Assembly: GCA_020634415.1 (NCBI GenBank)
Contig: JACKBT010000033.1
Coordinates: forward strand, 1-53,059
Direction of reading: 5' to 3'
Origin: Ardenticatenaceae bacterium
GTDB lineage: Bacteria > Chloroflexota > Anaerolineae > Promineifilales > Promineifilaceae
DNA: 53,059 nucleotides
This document shows positions 16,125 through 24,701 of the stretch, piece by piece. The position numbers were made by a program, and so were the translations under genes. Each line of letters starts with the position of its first letter. The stretch's first letter is position 1. The notes below the pieces were generated by a model that ran no database searches, was not told where the DNA came from, and was given only the letters and a program-made list of their open reading frames with translations.

Positions 16125-18173
16125 ATGACCACACTTCGAGAATTCCACCAACAAGTTGCTCACCGCTTCGATATGGAAGAGCTAAAAGGCTTGGTGGTGG
16201 ATTTGGGGCTGGATTGGGATGACCTGGAAGGAGGGACAAAATCCGCCAAGATTTACGCCCTCATCACCTCCTTACAACGGCAAAGGCGTTTACCGGAACT
16301 AACCGAGATTTTGCCCCAACTGCGCCCAGGCTTTGCTTGGCCTGCAGTGCATGAATTGACCTTTGCCGTCACTACCGCACCCGCTAACACACCCCAACAA
16401 CGCAACCGCCAAAACATCCTCAACAACATCCACACCACCTGGATTGAGGGCGTGTTAGAGCCATCGTTGCATAACGATGTGGCTTTGTCGCTGGGGTTGA
16501 GCTACCAGCACGATGCCCTCAACCGACCAAACCGCAGCCTCTATCCTGAGGAGCAGCCCATCCCGCCGGAGACCAGCCTGGGCGAGATATTTGCGGCGCG
16601 GGGACGCTCGCTGCTGATTTTGGGCGAACCGGCCAGCGGCAAGACGATTGCCCTGCTGCAACTGCTGCAAGAACTGCTGACCGCCGCTCAAGCTGACCCC
16701 GCCGAACCCATTCCCATCGTCCTCAATCTCTCCTCGTGGGCGCGGGAGCGGACGGCGTTGACGGATTGGATGGAGGAGGAGTTGCTGCTGCAGTACCAGG
16801 CGCCGCGCCAGTTGAGCCGCGACTGGCTGGCGGGCAGCCAGTTGACGCTGCTGCTGGATGGGCTGGATGAAGTAGCCGCAGAGCAGCGTGATGCCTGCGT
16901 TGAGGCCATCAACAGTTTCAAAGCCGACCACGCCGCCGACATGGTGGTGTGCAGCCGCTTGGCTGATTATCAGCAGTTGCAAGCACGGCTGAACCTAAGT
17001 ACCGCTATCCGCCTCCAACCCCTCACCCCCACCCAAATAGACAACTACCTGGCCAGCTTTGGCTACCCCTTGGCCGCCCTGCGCCAAGCGGTAGCCAACG
17101 ACGAGAATTGGCGCGGGTTGGCGCAATCCCCCTTGATGCTCAATTTGATGGCTTTTACTTATAAAGAAGTGCCCCTGCCTGAAGGAGATGGTTTAGGGGA
17201 TAGACGGAGCCAACTGTTTACGGCCTATATCCAGCGCAACCTGCACCGCCGTCCTTTGCCCGCTGCTAGCTTGTATAATGACCAGGAAGCCCTAACCTGG
17301 CTGCACCACATTGCCAGCCAATTGCAAAGCCATGACCAATCTCTTTTCCAGATCGAGCGCCTGCAACCTAGTTGGCTGCCTGCCACCACCCCCTTCCGCT
17401 GGTTGAGTGGGCTGATTGCCGGCCTACTTGTCGGACTGCTTGTCGGACTGCTTAATGGCCTGGTCTTCAGGCTGATAAGGGGGCTGCTTATCGGCTTACT
17501 CATCGGACTGAGTGTCGGGCTGAGTGGCATACATGATAATGAGATCGAGTTGGTTGAAGAAGTGCGCTGGCAACGCCCCTTCTTGCCGCGATTGTGGGCC
17601 AAAGCCAAAGAAGGCCTGCTTGTCGGACTGATCAGTGGACTGGTTGTCGGGCTAATTGCTGGGCTGAGTGGCGGACTGATTGTTGGACTGATTGGTGGCC
17701 TGATTTGCGGGCTGAGCGGTGAGTTGATTCTCGGGCTGCAAGCGTTTATTCAGACAAGTGAAACACGCCAGCGTACCCAACCCAATCAGGGCATTTGGGC
17801 ATCCTGGCGCAATGCCCGGCGCACAGGCCTTGTTTACGGGCTGATTTTTGGGCTGATTTTTGGACTATTTGCCAGGCTGATTGGCGGGCTGATTTTCGGG
17901 CTAATTGGTGGGCTGATTAGCGGACTGCTTGTCGGACTGGTGCAATATGGGGGGGAGGTGGTGGTGCAGCATTATGTGTTGCGGTGGTTGTTGGCGCGGC
18001 AGGGGGTGCTGCCGTTCCCGTTTCAGGATCGGAAGTTGATTGCTTATTTGGATGAGATGGCGGCGCGGCTACTGCTGCGCCGGGTGGGTGGCGGCTGGAT
18101 GTTCATCCACCGCACCCTCCTGGAGTTTTTCGCGGATGAGGCGGAATTCCAAAAATTAATCAACGACCTGTAA
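16125..18173 (+). CDS. EAD-NACHT STAND NTPase with Gly-Leu membrane repeat
   Basis: The 682-residue protein has an N-terminal effector-associated/death-like domain (about 1-70: LREFHQQVAHRFDMEELKGL, LGLDWDDLEGGTKSAKIYAL, LPQLRPGF). A NACHT NTPase follows, with Walker A GEPASGKT (167-174, K173), Walker B LLLDGLDEV (D245) and a SPLMLNLMAFTY motif typical of NACHT winged-helix regions. Between about 425 and 610 are three blocks of GLxxGL repeats predicted to cross the membrane. A short soluble tail ends FIHRTLLEFFADEAEF. STAND NTPases with EADs are known or predicted immune sensors that recruit effectors bearing a like EAD; no such partner is in the window. ATG 16125 is preferred to TTG 16107. 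The gene lies between two copies of the 248-bp element. Confidence 0.85.
   Translation: MTTLREFHQQVAHRFDMEELKGLVVDLGLDWDDLEGGTKSAKIYALITSLQRQRRLPELTEILPQLRPGFAWPAVHELTFAVTTAPANTPQQRNRQNILNNIHTTWIEGVLEPSLHNDVALSLGLSYQHDALNRPNRSLYPEEQPIPPETSLGEIFAARGRSLLILGEPASGKTIALLQLLQELLTAAQADPAEPIPIVLNLSSWARERTALTDWMEEELLLQYQAPRQLSRDWLAGSQLTLLLDGLDEVAAEQRDACVEAINSFKADHAADMVVCSRLADYQQLQARLNLSTAIRLQPLTPTQIDNYLASFGYPLAALRQAVANDENWRGLAQSPLMLNLMAFTYKEVPLPEGDGLGDRRSQLFTAYIQRNLHRRPLPAASLYNDQEALTWLHHIASQLQSHDQSLFQIERLQPSWLPATTPFRWLSGLIAGLLVGLLVGLLNGLVFRLIRGLLIGLLIGLSVGLSGIHDNEIELVEEVRWQRPFLPRLWAKAKEGLLVGLISGLVVGLIAGLSGGLIVGLIGGLICGLSGELILGLQAFIQTSETRQRTQPNQGIWASWRNARRTGLVYGLIFGLIFGLFARLIGGLIFGLIGGLISGLLVGLVQYGGEVVVQHYVLRWLLARQGVLPFPFQDRKLIAYLDEMAARLLLRRVGGGWMFIHRTLLEFFADEAEFQKLINDL
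17400..17945 (+). repeat. Short tandem repeats encoding the GLxxGL membrane segments
   Basis: Within the NACHT gene, units such as GGACTGCTTGTC, GGGCTGATTTTT and GGACTGATTGGT recur in register every 12 bases, in three blocks near 17404-17530, 17617-17745 and 17828-17942. Each unit encodes Gly-Leu plus two small or hydrophobic residues. The period of four residues places Gly on one helix face, which suits tight helix packing or a channel. Repeat units of this kind can expand or contract by slippage. Confidence 0.8.
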
Positions 18174-18178
18174 CCTCT

Positions 18179-18425
18179 GTAGGGGCGAGGCATCGGCGGC
18201 AAATGTTAGAGGGAACCCAACACGCCCCTACGCCGATGCCTCGCCCCCAACTGCAACGCCACGAGATTCAAAGGTTTACCAATACGGGCCATCATGACAT
18301 CGGTTGGTGGATGGGAATGTTGGGGATGGATGGGGTGTTGGGTTTTGGGAATAGGGGGGCGAGGCATCGCGGGGAGGAAGGTGTTGGGTAATAACGAACG
18401 ATCTACCGCGATGCCTCGCCCCTAC
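18179..18425. repeat. 248-bp double-hairpin element, copy B
   Basis: This copy is 247 bases long and has the same ends, two hairpins and middle section as copy A. The shared middle words include CCACGAGATT, GGTTTACC, GGTGGATGG and TGTTGGG. It starts 5 bases after the NACHT stop codon and ends 38 bases before the RAYT start, so it could supply the NACHT terminator as well as the upstream flank of the transposase gene. Confidence 0.9.
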
Positions 18426-18463
18426 GATAAAACGATGGATATGTTGGTAATTAGGAGGTAATG

Positions 18464-19003
18464 ATGGCGCAGAGGTATGATCCAGGGAGGCATCAGCGGC
18501 GGTCTATTCGGCTGCGGGGGTGGGATTATCGGGCGGCGGGGTATTATTTTGTGACGATTTGTACGTATGGACGGGAATGGTTGTTTGCGGACGGCCGTTT
18601 CCACGACATCGCCCTCCACGCCTGGCACAACATTCCCACCCAACCCCACGCACAGGGGGTTGAACTGGATGAATATTGCATCATGCCCAATCACACGCAT
18701 GGGATTGTGGTGCAAACCCAAGATTTTGTCTTTCCCGTTTTTGACTCTGGTGCGCCGCGTCTGCTGGCGGGTTCGTTGGGGGCGGTGGTGGGCAATTATA
18801 AATCATTGGTAGCGCGGCGGATTAACAATGTGCGCCAGGCGCGGGGCAGCAAGGTGTGGCAGCGGGGGTATTATGAGCGCATTATTCGCAATGAACGGGA
18901 ATTGAAGGCGGTGCGCCAATATATTCGTGACAATCCGGCGCGTTGGGCGGAAGACCGCGACAATTTGGACAATCTTCTTGCCAAGATGACATTGATTCTG
19001 TGA
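18464..19003 (+). CDS. REP-associated tyrosine transposase (RAYT, IS200-like Y1 family)
   Basis: The 179-residue protein shows the Y1-transposase HUH motif in YCIMPNHTHGIVV (His77, His79), the strand RAAGYYFVTICTYGRE and the catalytic segment WQRGYYERIIRNE (Tyr136 or Tyr137). It ends with the RAYT hallmark LKAVRQYIRDNPARW. RAYTs are domesticated single-strand transposases that cut and mobilise REP hairpins and do not move themselves. Flanking copies of the double-hairpin element lie 38 bases upstream and 27 bases downstream. AGGAGG at 18453 spaces better to ATG 18464 than to ATG 18461. The protein looks intact. Confidence 0.92.
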   Translation: MAQRYDPGRHQRRSIRLRGWDYRAAGYYFVTICTYGREWLFADGRFHDIALHAWHNIPTQPHAQGVELDEYCIMPNHTHGIVVQTQDFVFPVFDSGAPRLLAGSLGAVVGNYKSLVARRINNVRQARGSKVWQRGYYERIIRNERELKAVRQYIRDNPARWAEDRDNLDNLLAKMTLIL

Positions 19004-19030
19004 CAATTCCATCACAACCATGACCATTCC

Positions 19031-19280
19031 GTAGGGGCGAGGCATCGGCGGGGTATGTTGGCAATTCACCAATACGGCCCTGCGCCGATGCCTCGCCCCC
19101 CAACCCACAATGCCATGAGATTCAAGGGTTTACCAATACGCGCCATCGTGGTATCGGTCGGTGGATGGGAAATGATGGGGATGGAGACAGGTGTTGGGTT
19201 TTGGGAATAGGGGGGCGAGGCATCGCGGTGAGGGGGTGTTGGGCAACGGCGGGCGATTCCCCGCGATGCCTCGCCCCTAC
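19031..19280. repeat. 248-bp double-hairpin element, copy C
   Basis: This 250-base copy has the same ends and two hairpins and is closest to copy A in its left hairpin loop and to copy B in its middle (ATGGGAAAT, TTGGGTTTTGGGAATAGGGGGGCGAG region). It fills the 308-base gap between the RAYT gene and the amidase gene, ending 31 bases before the amidase start. Confidence 0.9.
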
Positions 19281-19311
19281 GATAATAAAAATGAATTGAA
19301 ATGAGGTTGTG

Positions 19312-20736
19312 ATGAATGATTTGTGTTATGTAACGGCCGTCCAGGCTATCCAACGATTTAAGGAGAAAACATTGTCGCCGGTGGAGTTGATGCAGGCGGT
19401 GGTGGCGCGGGCGGAGGCGGTGGAGCCGCAGATAAATGCCTTTGCCTTTACCTATTTTGAGGAGGCGATGGCGGCGGCGAAGGTGGCGGAGGAGCGGTAT
19501 ATGCGGGGGGAGGAACGGCCGTTAGAAGGCATCCCTCTCGCCGTGAAAGACGAACCCCTGATTGTGGGCAAGATAACCAGCAACGGCTCGCTGTTGTGGC
19601 AGGACAATGTGGCCGACCACAACAGCCTGATGGTGCAGCGGCTGCTGGATGCCGGAGCCATCGTCCATGCCCGCACCTGTACGCCGGAGTTCTCGATTGC
19701 GGGGTATACTTGGTCGAAGCTGAACGGGGTGACGCGCAACCCCTGGAATCTGGCGATGACCCCCGGCGGCTCGTCGGGTGGGTCGGGGGCGGCGTTGGCG
19801 GCGGGGACGACGACGCTGGCGACGGGCAGTGACATCGGTGGTTCGATTCGCATTCCTGCGTCCCAATCGGGCGTGGTGGGCTATAAGGCTCCATACGGCC
19901 GTGTGCCGGAAGACCCGCCCTTTAATTTGGAGTATTACAACCATTCGGGGGCGATGGCGCGGACGGTGCGCGACTGTATCTTGATGCAAAACATCATCGC
20001 CGGGCCGCACCCATTGGACATTGCCAGCCTCAAGCCCAAGCTGACGCTGCCGACGGACTATGAGGGCATCGCCGGTTGGCGTATCGCCTATTCGCTTGAC
20101 CTCGGCTACCAGCCGGTTGAGGATGATGTGCGCGAAAACACGCTGGCGGCGTTGGCTGTCTTCCGCAGCCTGGGGGCGACGGTGGAGGCGGTGGAGTTGG
20201 GCTGGACGGAGGCGGTGCATACGGCGGCGATGCACCATTTAGGATATGGGGCGATGGGGGCGTTTCTGTTGGAATCGTACCATTCGGAGCAGCGGGATTT
20301 GCTGACTGATTATGTAAAGTATTTTGCGGAACTATCGCAGCAGGTGACGATTCACCAATCTTACCAGGCGGAGCTGGTGGCGGGGCAGATGTATGCCAGT
20401 CTGAGCCGGGTGTTTGACGAGTATGATGTGTTCATTTGCCCGACCATCGCCAAGACGGGGGTGGCGGCGGATAATGATTACAGCAAGGATGAGTTGACCA
20501 TCAACGGGCAGGTGGTTGACCCGGTTTTGGGCTGGGTGATGACGTATCCCTTCAACACGTTGAGCCGCTGTCCGGTTTTGGCGGTACCGTCGGGCATCGG
20601 CGCGGCTGGTGTGCCGACGGGGATTCAGTTGGTGGCCCCGGCGTATGAGGATGCGGTGGTTTTCCAGGCGGCGATGGCTTATGAGGGGGAACGGCCGTTT
20701 TTTTATGAGATGGGGCAGTTGCCGAATATTAACTAA
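19312..20736 (+). CDS. Amidase signature family hydrolase (GatA-like)
   Basis: The 474-residue protein has the Ser-cisSer-Lys triad of the amidase signature family: Lys79 in IPLAVKDE, Ser155 in PGGSSGGSG and Ser178 in GSDIGGSIRIPA. Length and spacing match GatA and related amidases, which hydrolyse carboxamides. No gatB or gatC is adjacent, so it is more likely a stand-alone amidase than a tRNA amidotransferase subunit. The next gene is an acyl-CoA dehydrogenase. ATG 19312 is preferred over GTG 19309; the preceding GAGG is a weak ribosome-binding site. Confidence 0.9.
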   Translation: MNDLCYVTAVQAIQRFKEKTLSPVELMQAVVARAEAVEPQINAFAFTYFEEAMAAAKVAEERYMRGEERPLEGIPLAVKDEPLIVGKITSNGSLLWQDNVADHNSLMVQRLLDAGAIVHARTCTPEFSIAGYTWSKLNGVTRNPWNLAMTPGGSSGGSGAALAAGTTTLATGSDIGGSIRIPASQSGVVGYKAPYGRVPEDPPFNLEYYNHSGAMARTVRDCILMQNIIAGPHPLDIASLKPKLTLPTDYEGIAGWRIAYSLDLGYQPVEDDVRENTLAALAVFRSLGATVEAVELGWTEAVHTAAMHHLGYGAMGAFLLESYHSEQRDLLTDYVKYFAELSQQVTIHQSYQAELVAGQMYASLSRVFDEYDVFICPTIAKTGVAADNDYSKDELTINGQVVDPVLGWVMTYPFNTLSRCPVLAVPSGIGAAGVPTGIQLVAPAYEDAVVFQAAMAYEGERPFFYEMGQLPNIN

Positions 20737-20823
20737 TGGGGAACTGGGGGGAACTCATAGGAGCTTAGCGGAACTCGTAAGTTCCCCTAAGTTCCCCTAG
20801 TTCCCCTGAGTTCCCCTCTTTTT
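20737..20823 (+). terminator. Repeated AGTTCCCCT spacer forming a hairpin
   Basis: The left half carries GGGGAACT units (20738, 20748) and the right half has four near-tandem AGTTCCCCT units (20780-20816), followed by CTTTTT. Pairing of the two halves gives a stem with several possible registers and a T-run, so termination after the amidase gene is likely. A related GGGGAACTG run lies at 10454-10475. Confidence 0.6.
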
Positions 20824-20834
20824 AGGAGATTTAT

Positions 20835-22013
20835 ATGGATTTTCATCTCTCGCCAGAGTTACAGGCATTACAGCAGACGGTGCGGAAGTTGGTGTATGAG
20901 GAGTTGATTCCGCTGGAAGTGGAAGTGGAGATGGCCGATGGCTATTTGTCGCCGGAGCGGCGGCGGGCGTTTGTGGAACGGATACGGCCGTTAGGCATTC
21001 ACGCCAGCAGCTTACCCAAATCCGTCGGTGGCACGGAGTACAGTTGGGAGGCGCAGGTGGTGATTAATGAGGAGATTGGCAAGGCGACCAATGCGCTGGG
21101 CTGGCTGGTGTGGGCACCGGCGATTGTGTTGAAGCACGCCAATGCGGAGCAGATTGAGCGTTTTGTGCGGCCAGCGGCCGAGGGCAAGCGGTCGGCTTGT
21201 TATGCGGTGACGGAACCGAATGCGGGTTCTGATGCCAGTGTGTTGAGTACAACGGCCGTGCGTGACGGCAGCGATTGGCTCATCAATGGCGAGAAATGGC
21301 ATGTGACATCGGCCGATGTGGCCGACTTCGTGGTCATTCAATGTGCCACCGACCCCGAGATTGGCGATGGCAACACGCTCTTCTTTATAGACCTCGATAC
21401 GCCTGGCATCGAAGTCATCGAACATTCCAAGTACAGCCACAACCTGATTGACGGCCATCTCAAGATTGCCTTTAACAACGTGCGTGTGCCGGATGCCGAC
21501 CGTTTTGGTGAGGTGGGCGGCGGGTTGTCGCTGAGCAAGGAGTGGTTTTTGCACGAGCGGGTGCTGATTGCGGCGCGGTGCTGCGGCGCGGCCTATCGGC
21601 TGATTGAGGAGGCGACGGCCTTTGCCAAACAGCGCGTGCAGTTTGGCAGCCCCATCAGCGAGTACCAGATGACGCAGCAGAAGCTGGCCGATTCGCTGAC
21701 GGAGCTTTGGGCGGCGCGGCTGATGACCTATGCGGCGGCGAAGGCGGCAGATGAGGCGGTGACGGAGGAGGATTTGAAGCGGGTTCATGCCAAGACTTCG
21801 ATGGCCAAGCTGTATGCCTCGGAGATGGCGAACCGTGTGGCCGACCATGCGGTGCAAATCTTCGGCGGCCGTGGTTACATGCGGGAGAATGTGGCGGAGC
21901 GGTATTTCCGTGAACTGCGGGTGGAGCGGATTTGGGAAGGCACGTCGGAGATTCAGCGGATTATTATTGCTTACAGCCTCTATAAACGGGGTGTTGAGGC
22001 GTTGATCGGGTAG
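20835..22013 (+). CDS. Acyl-CoA dehydrogenase
   Basis: The 392-residue flavoprotein has an N-terminal helical domain (LSPELQALQQTVRKLVYEEL). FAD-contacting segments follow in the middle domain (ACYAVTEPNAGSDAS, WLINGEKWHVTSADVADF). The C-terminal helical domain has the catalytic base Glu368 in RIWEGTSEIQRI. The full length and GRGYMRENVAERYFRE segment are standard for the family, which oxidises acyl-CoA thioesters at C2-C3. Substrate chain length cannot be read from the sequence. A GGAG site precedes the ATG. It may share a transcript with the two MFS genes that follow after 12 and 8 bases. Confidence 0.93.
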   Translation: MDFHLSPELQALQQTVRKLVYEELIPLEVEVEMADGYLSPERRRAFVERIRPLGIHASSLPKSVGGTEYSWEAQVVINEEIGKATNALGWLVWAPAIVLKHANAEQIERFVRPAAEGKRSACYAVTEPNAGSDASVLSTTAVRDGSDWLINGEKWHVTSADVADFVVIQCATDPEIGDGNTLFFIDLDTPGIEVIEHSKYSHNLIDGHLKIAFNNVRVPDADRFGEVGGGLSLSKEWFLHERVLIAARCCGAAYRLIEEATAFAKQRVQFGSPISEYQMTQQKLADSLTELWAARLMTYAAAKAADEAVTEEDLKRVHAKTSMAKLYASEMANRVADHAVQIFGGRGYMRENVAERYFRELRVERIWEGTSEIQRIIIAYSLYKRGVEALIG

Positions 22014-22025
22014 GGGCCGATCTGT

Positions 22026-23315
22026 ATGAAACAATTGGTGTGGCACGGTGATTTTGTGCGGTTGTGGTTGGGGCAGTTGGTGAGTGGGGTGGCGACGATT
22101 TTGTTTGATGTGGGGGTGATGGTGACGATTTTTGAGGAGACGGGGTCGGCTTTGCAAACGGCCGTTGTCACCGTAGCCGCCACACTTCCCCCATTTTTGC
22201 TTGGCCCGATGGCTGGGGCATTGGTGGATCGTTATCCGCGCCGTATGGTGCTGATGGCGATGGATATGGGGCGGGCGGTGTTGGTGGCTTCGCTGCTGCT
22301 GATTTTGCGGGTGGATGCGCCGAATGTGTGGGTGTTGTATTTTGTGGTTGCCGGGCTGGCGGCGGCGATGACGCTGCATGAACCAGCCCGCTCGGCCATC
22401 ATCCCCGAATTGGTGACGCGCCAGCAGCTTGTGACGGCCAACAGCCTGATTCTCAGCACGAAGCCGCTTTACTTTGCCATTGGTTATCTGTTGGGCGGGG
22501 CGTTGGTGCTGGTGCTGAGTTTCCGTGTTTTCATTATGCTGGCGGTGGGGCTGTTTGTGGCAGCGGCCGTTTTGGAGATGTTTATCGGCGAGGGGCGAGG
22601 GGTGAGGGGTGAGGGGCGAGAATCCCCTTTCGCCCATCCCTCCTCGCCCTTCATTCCCTTGCGGCAGTCTATCCGTGAGGGCATTGCTTACCTGCGCGGG
22701 CATGAGTTGGCGCGGGTGTTGGTGTGGATGGAGGGGGTGGAGTATGTGGGGCATGGCATTTGGATGCCGGCGTTGATGCTGATTTTTGTGCAGCGGGCGC
22801 TGGGTGGGGGGGCGGATGATTGGGGCTGGCAGAATGGGCTGTATTGGGCGGGGCAGATTGTGGGGGTGTTGTCGGTGTTGGCGGTGCCGCGTTTGCTGGC
22901 GCGGCGGTCGGGCTGGATTATTATTGCCAATGCGTTTGTGGCGGGGGTGCTGACGCTGATTTATGCGGTTAGCCCGACGTTGTGGTTTGCGCATGTGTTG
23001 GCTTTTGTGTTTGGGCCGCCGTTTGCCTGGCGGGATGTGGCGCAGGATGCGCTGCTGCAAAGTTCGGTGGAGACGGCCGTTCTGGGCCGTGTGTATGCCT
23101 TGCGCAGTATGTTTTTGAATTTGATGCTGATGCTTTCCACCTTGTTGTTTGCCTGGCTGGCCGATTGGCTGCCTATCCGCGTGATTTTTGTGGCGGGTGG
23201 ACTGGTCTACATTGCCACCGCTTTGCTGGCTTTAACCAGCCGCGCCCTGCGGCAGGGCCATATTGCTGAGGGGCAGATGGGTGGCACGGTTAGAAATCGG
23301 CCCCAGCGAGTATAA
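22026..23315 (+). CDS. MFS transporter (MFS_3/EntS-like)
   Basis: This is a 429-residue membrane protein with about 12 hydrophobic segments. The MFS loop motif is seen as GPMAGALVDRYPRRMVLMAMD after the second helix. The central cytoplasmic loop (about 187-215) contains GEGRGVRGEGRES, encoded by a G-rich GAGGGGYGAGGGG repeat that also occurs in a kinase gene of this window. This insertion is in a tolerant loop and preserves the frame. The family usually exports siderophores, drugs or metabolites. It is packed between the dehydrogenase and a second MFS gene. Confidence 0.86.
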   Translation: MKQLVWHGDFVRLWLGQLVSGVATILFDVGVMVTIFEETGSALQTAVVTVAATLPPFLLGPMAGALVDRYPRRMVLMAMDMGRAVLVASLLLILRVDAPNVWVLYFVVAGLAAAMTLHEPARSAIIPELVTRQQLVTANSLILSTKPLYFAIGYLLGGALVLVLSFRVFIMLAVGLFVAAAVLEMFIGEGRGVRGEGRESPFAHPSSPFIPLRQSIREGIAYLRGHELARVLVWMEGVEYVGHGIWMPALMLIFVQRALGGGADDWGWQNGLYWAGQIVGVLSVLAVPRLLARRSGWIIIANAFVAGVLTLIYAVSPTLWFAHVLAFVFGPPFAWRDVAQDALLQSSVETAVLGRVYALRSMFLNLMLMLSTLLFAWLADWLPIRVIFVAGGLVYIATALLALTSRALRQGHIAEGQMGGTVRNRPQRV

Positions 23316-23323
23316 TCCCGGTT

Positions 23324-24691
23324 ATGTCTCGATTACCGAATAGAAACCTGATTCAACGCCGCTGGAATGCCAGCGAAGATCATTTGCGGCCGCAGCGGTG
23401 GAACTGGTCGGCGGTGATACGGCCGTTAGACCAGCGATTGGCGCGGCAGGCGGATGACAGTCTGTCGCCGGAACGTGTTTTTAGTTTGCGCTACTTTTGG
23501 CTGGATGGCCTGTTTGCGGCCACGAGTGAGAATTTTTATCTGAGCTTTATGGTGCTGTTTGCTCTGGCGTATGGGGCGAACAATGAACAGGTGGGCTGGT
23601 TAACGGCCGTTGCCAATCTCCTGGGCGCACTGGCTCTTTTTCCGGGGGCGCGGCTGGCGGAACGGGGCAACCGCAAGCGCACGGTGCTGTGGAGTGGGGG
23701 TGGTGTGGCGCGGCTGGCACTGCTGGCGTTGGCGCTGCTGCCCTTGTTGGCGGGTGAACCGGCTCTGGCTATCTGGCTCATCATTGGCCTGAATGGGCTG
23801 CGGGCGTTTATGGCCAATTTAGCCAATCCGGCCTGGACGGCGATGGTGGCTGACCTGGTGCCTGACTTTATGCGCGGCCGTTTTTTTGGCAGCCGCAATA
23901 TGGCGATGGGAGTGGCGGCGTTGGTGGTGGCACCGTTGGCGGGGCGGCTGATTACGGCGATGAACGGCCGTTTCAACCTGCCCCATCTTGGCTATCAGGC
24001 GGCCTTCTTCCTGGCCTTCGCCATCGGCATGGTTGCCACCTTCAGCTTCCGCCGCATTGCCGAGCCTGCGCCTGTGCCTGGAGCCATTCACCAGCACCAG
24101 CGCGGCGAACTGCGCCGCGCCCTCCGGCAAAATCCGGCCTTTGTGGGCATGGTGATTAGTGCCTTTGTCTGGAATCTGGCCTTGCAAATTGCCGCGCCCT
24201 TTTTCAATGTCTATCTGGTGAGTGAGTTTGAGGCCAGTGCGGGGATGATTGGCTTTTTGGCGAGTGTGAGCAGTTTGTCGGCGTTGCTGGGGCAGCGGGT
24301 GTTTGGCCGCTGGCTGGATGAGAAGGGGGCGATTTGGGTGCAGCAGGTGTGTGGCTTTTTGATTCCTCTGCTGCCTTTCTGCTGGCTGTTTATTACTGCG
24401 CCCTGGCAGGTGGCCTTTGTGAATGTGTTGGGCGGTTTTGCCTGGGCGGGTTATAACCTGTCTAACTTTAATTTGCTGCTGACGCTGACACCGGATGAGC
24501 AGCGGCCGCGAGCGGTGGCTTTGTTCCAAACGGCCGTCTTCAGCAGTGCTGTCATTGGGCCATTGTTAGGCGGCTACCTGGCCGATGCGGTGAGTTTTAA
24601 GCTGATTTTTGGGCTGAGTGGGATCGGCCGTTTGGCAGGCATTCTCCTCTTTATTTGGCTCACCGTGCGGCGGCAAGGGGCCAATAATTAA
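23324..24691 (+). CDS. MFS transporter
   Basis: A 455-residue protein with a 55-residue soluble N-terminal extension is followed by about 12 membrane segments. ARLAERGNRKRTVLWSGGG matches the MFS loop-2 motif, and GRFFGSRNMAMGVAALVVAPL matches the helix-5 region. The upstream MFS gene ends 8 bases before it, so they are co-transcribed. The two proteins are only distantly alike and are each full length, so they are unlikely to be two halves of one transporter. Substrate unknown. Confidence 0.85.
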   Translation: MSRLPNRNLIQRRWNASEDHLRPQRWNWSAVIRPLDQRLARQADDSLSPERVFSLRYFWLDGLFAATSENFYLSFMVLFALAYGANNEQVGWLTAVANLLGALALFPGARLAERGNRKRTVLWSGGGVARLALLALALLPLLAGEPALAIWLIIGLNGLRAFMANLANPAWTAMVADLVPDFMRGRFFGSRNMAMGVAALVVAPLAGRLITAMNGRFNLPHLGYQAAFFLAFAIGMVATFSFRRIAEPAPVPGAIHQHQRGELRRALRQNPAFVGMVISAFVWNLALQIAAPFFNVYLVSEFEASAGMIGFLASVSSLSALLGQRVFGRWLDEKGAIWVQQVCGFLIPLLPFCWLFITAPWQVAFVNVLGGFAWAGYNLSNFNLLLTLTPDEQRPRAVALFQTAVFSSAVIGPLLGGYLADAVSFKLIFGLSGIGRLAGILLFIWLTVRRQGANN

Positions 24692-24701
24692 ACCTGTCTT
24701 T

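Noticed and set aside
15802..19280. The repeats around the NACHT gene as a CRISPR array
   Set aside because: There are only three copies, of about 248 bases, separated by genes, with no short regular spacers.
21012..23060. 682-codon open frame opposite the dehydrogenase and MFS genes
   Set aside because: Its His/Arg/Pro/Gln-rich composition is typical of an antisense shadow of GC-rich coding sequence.
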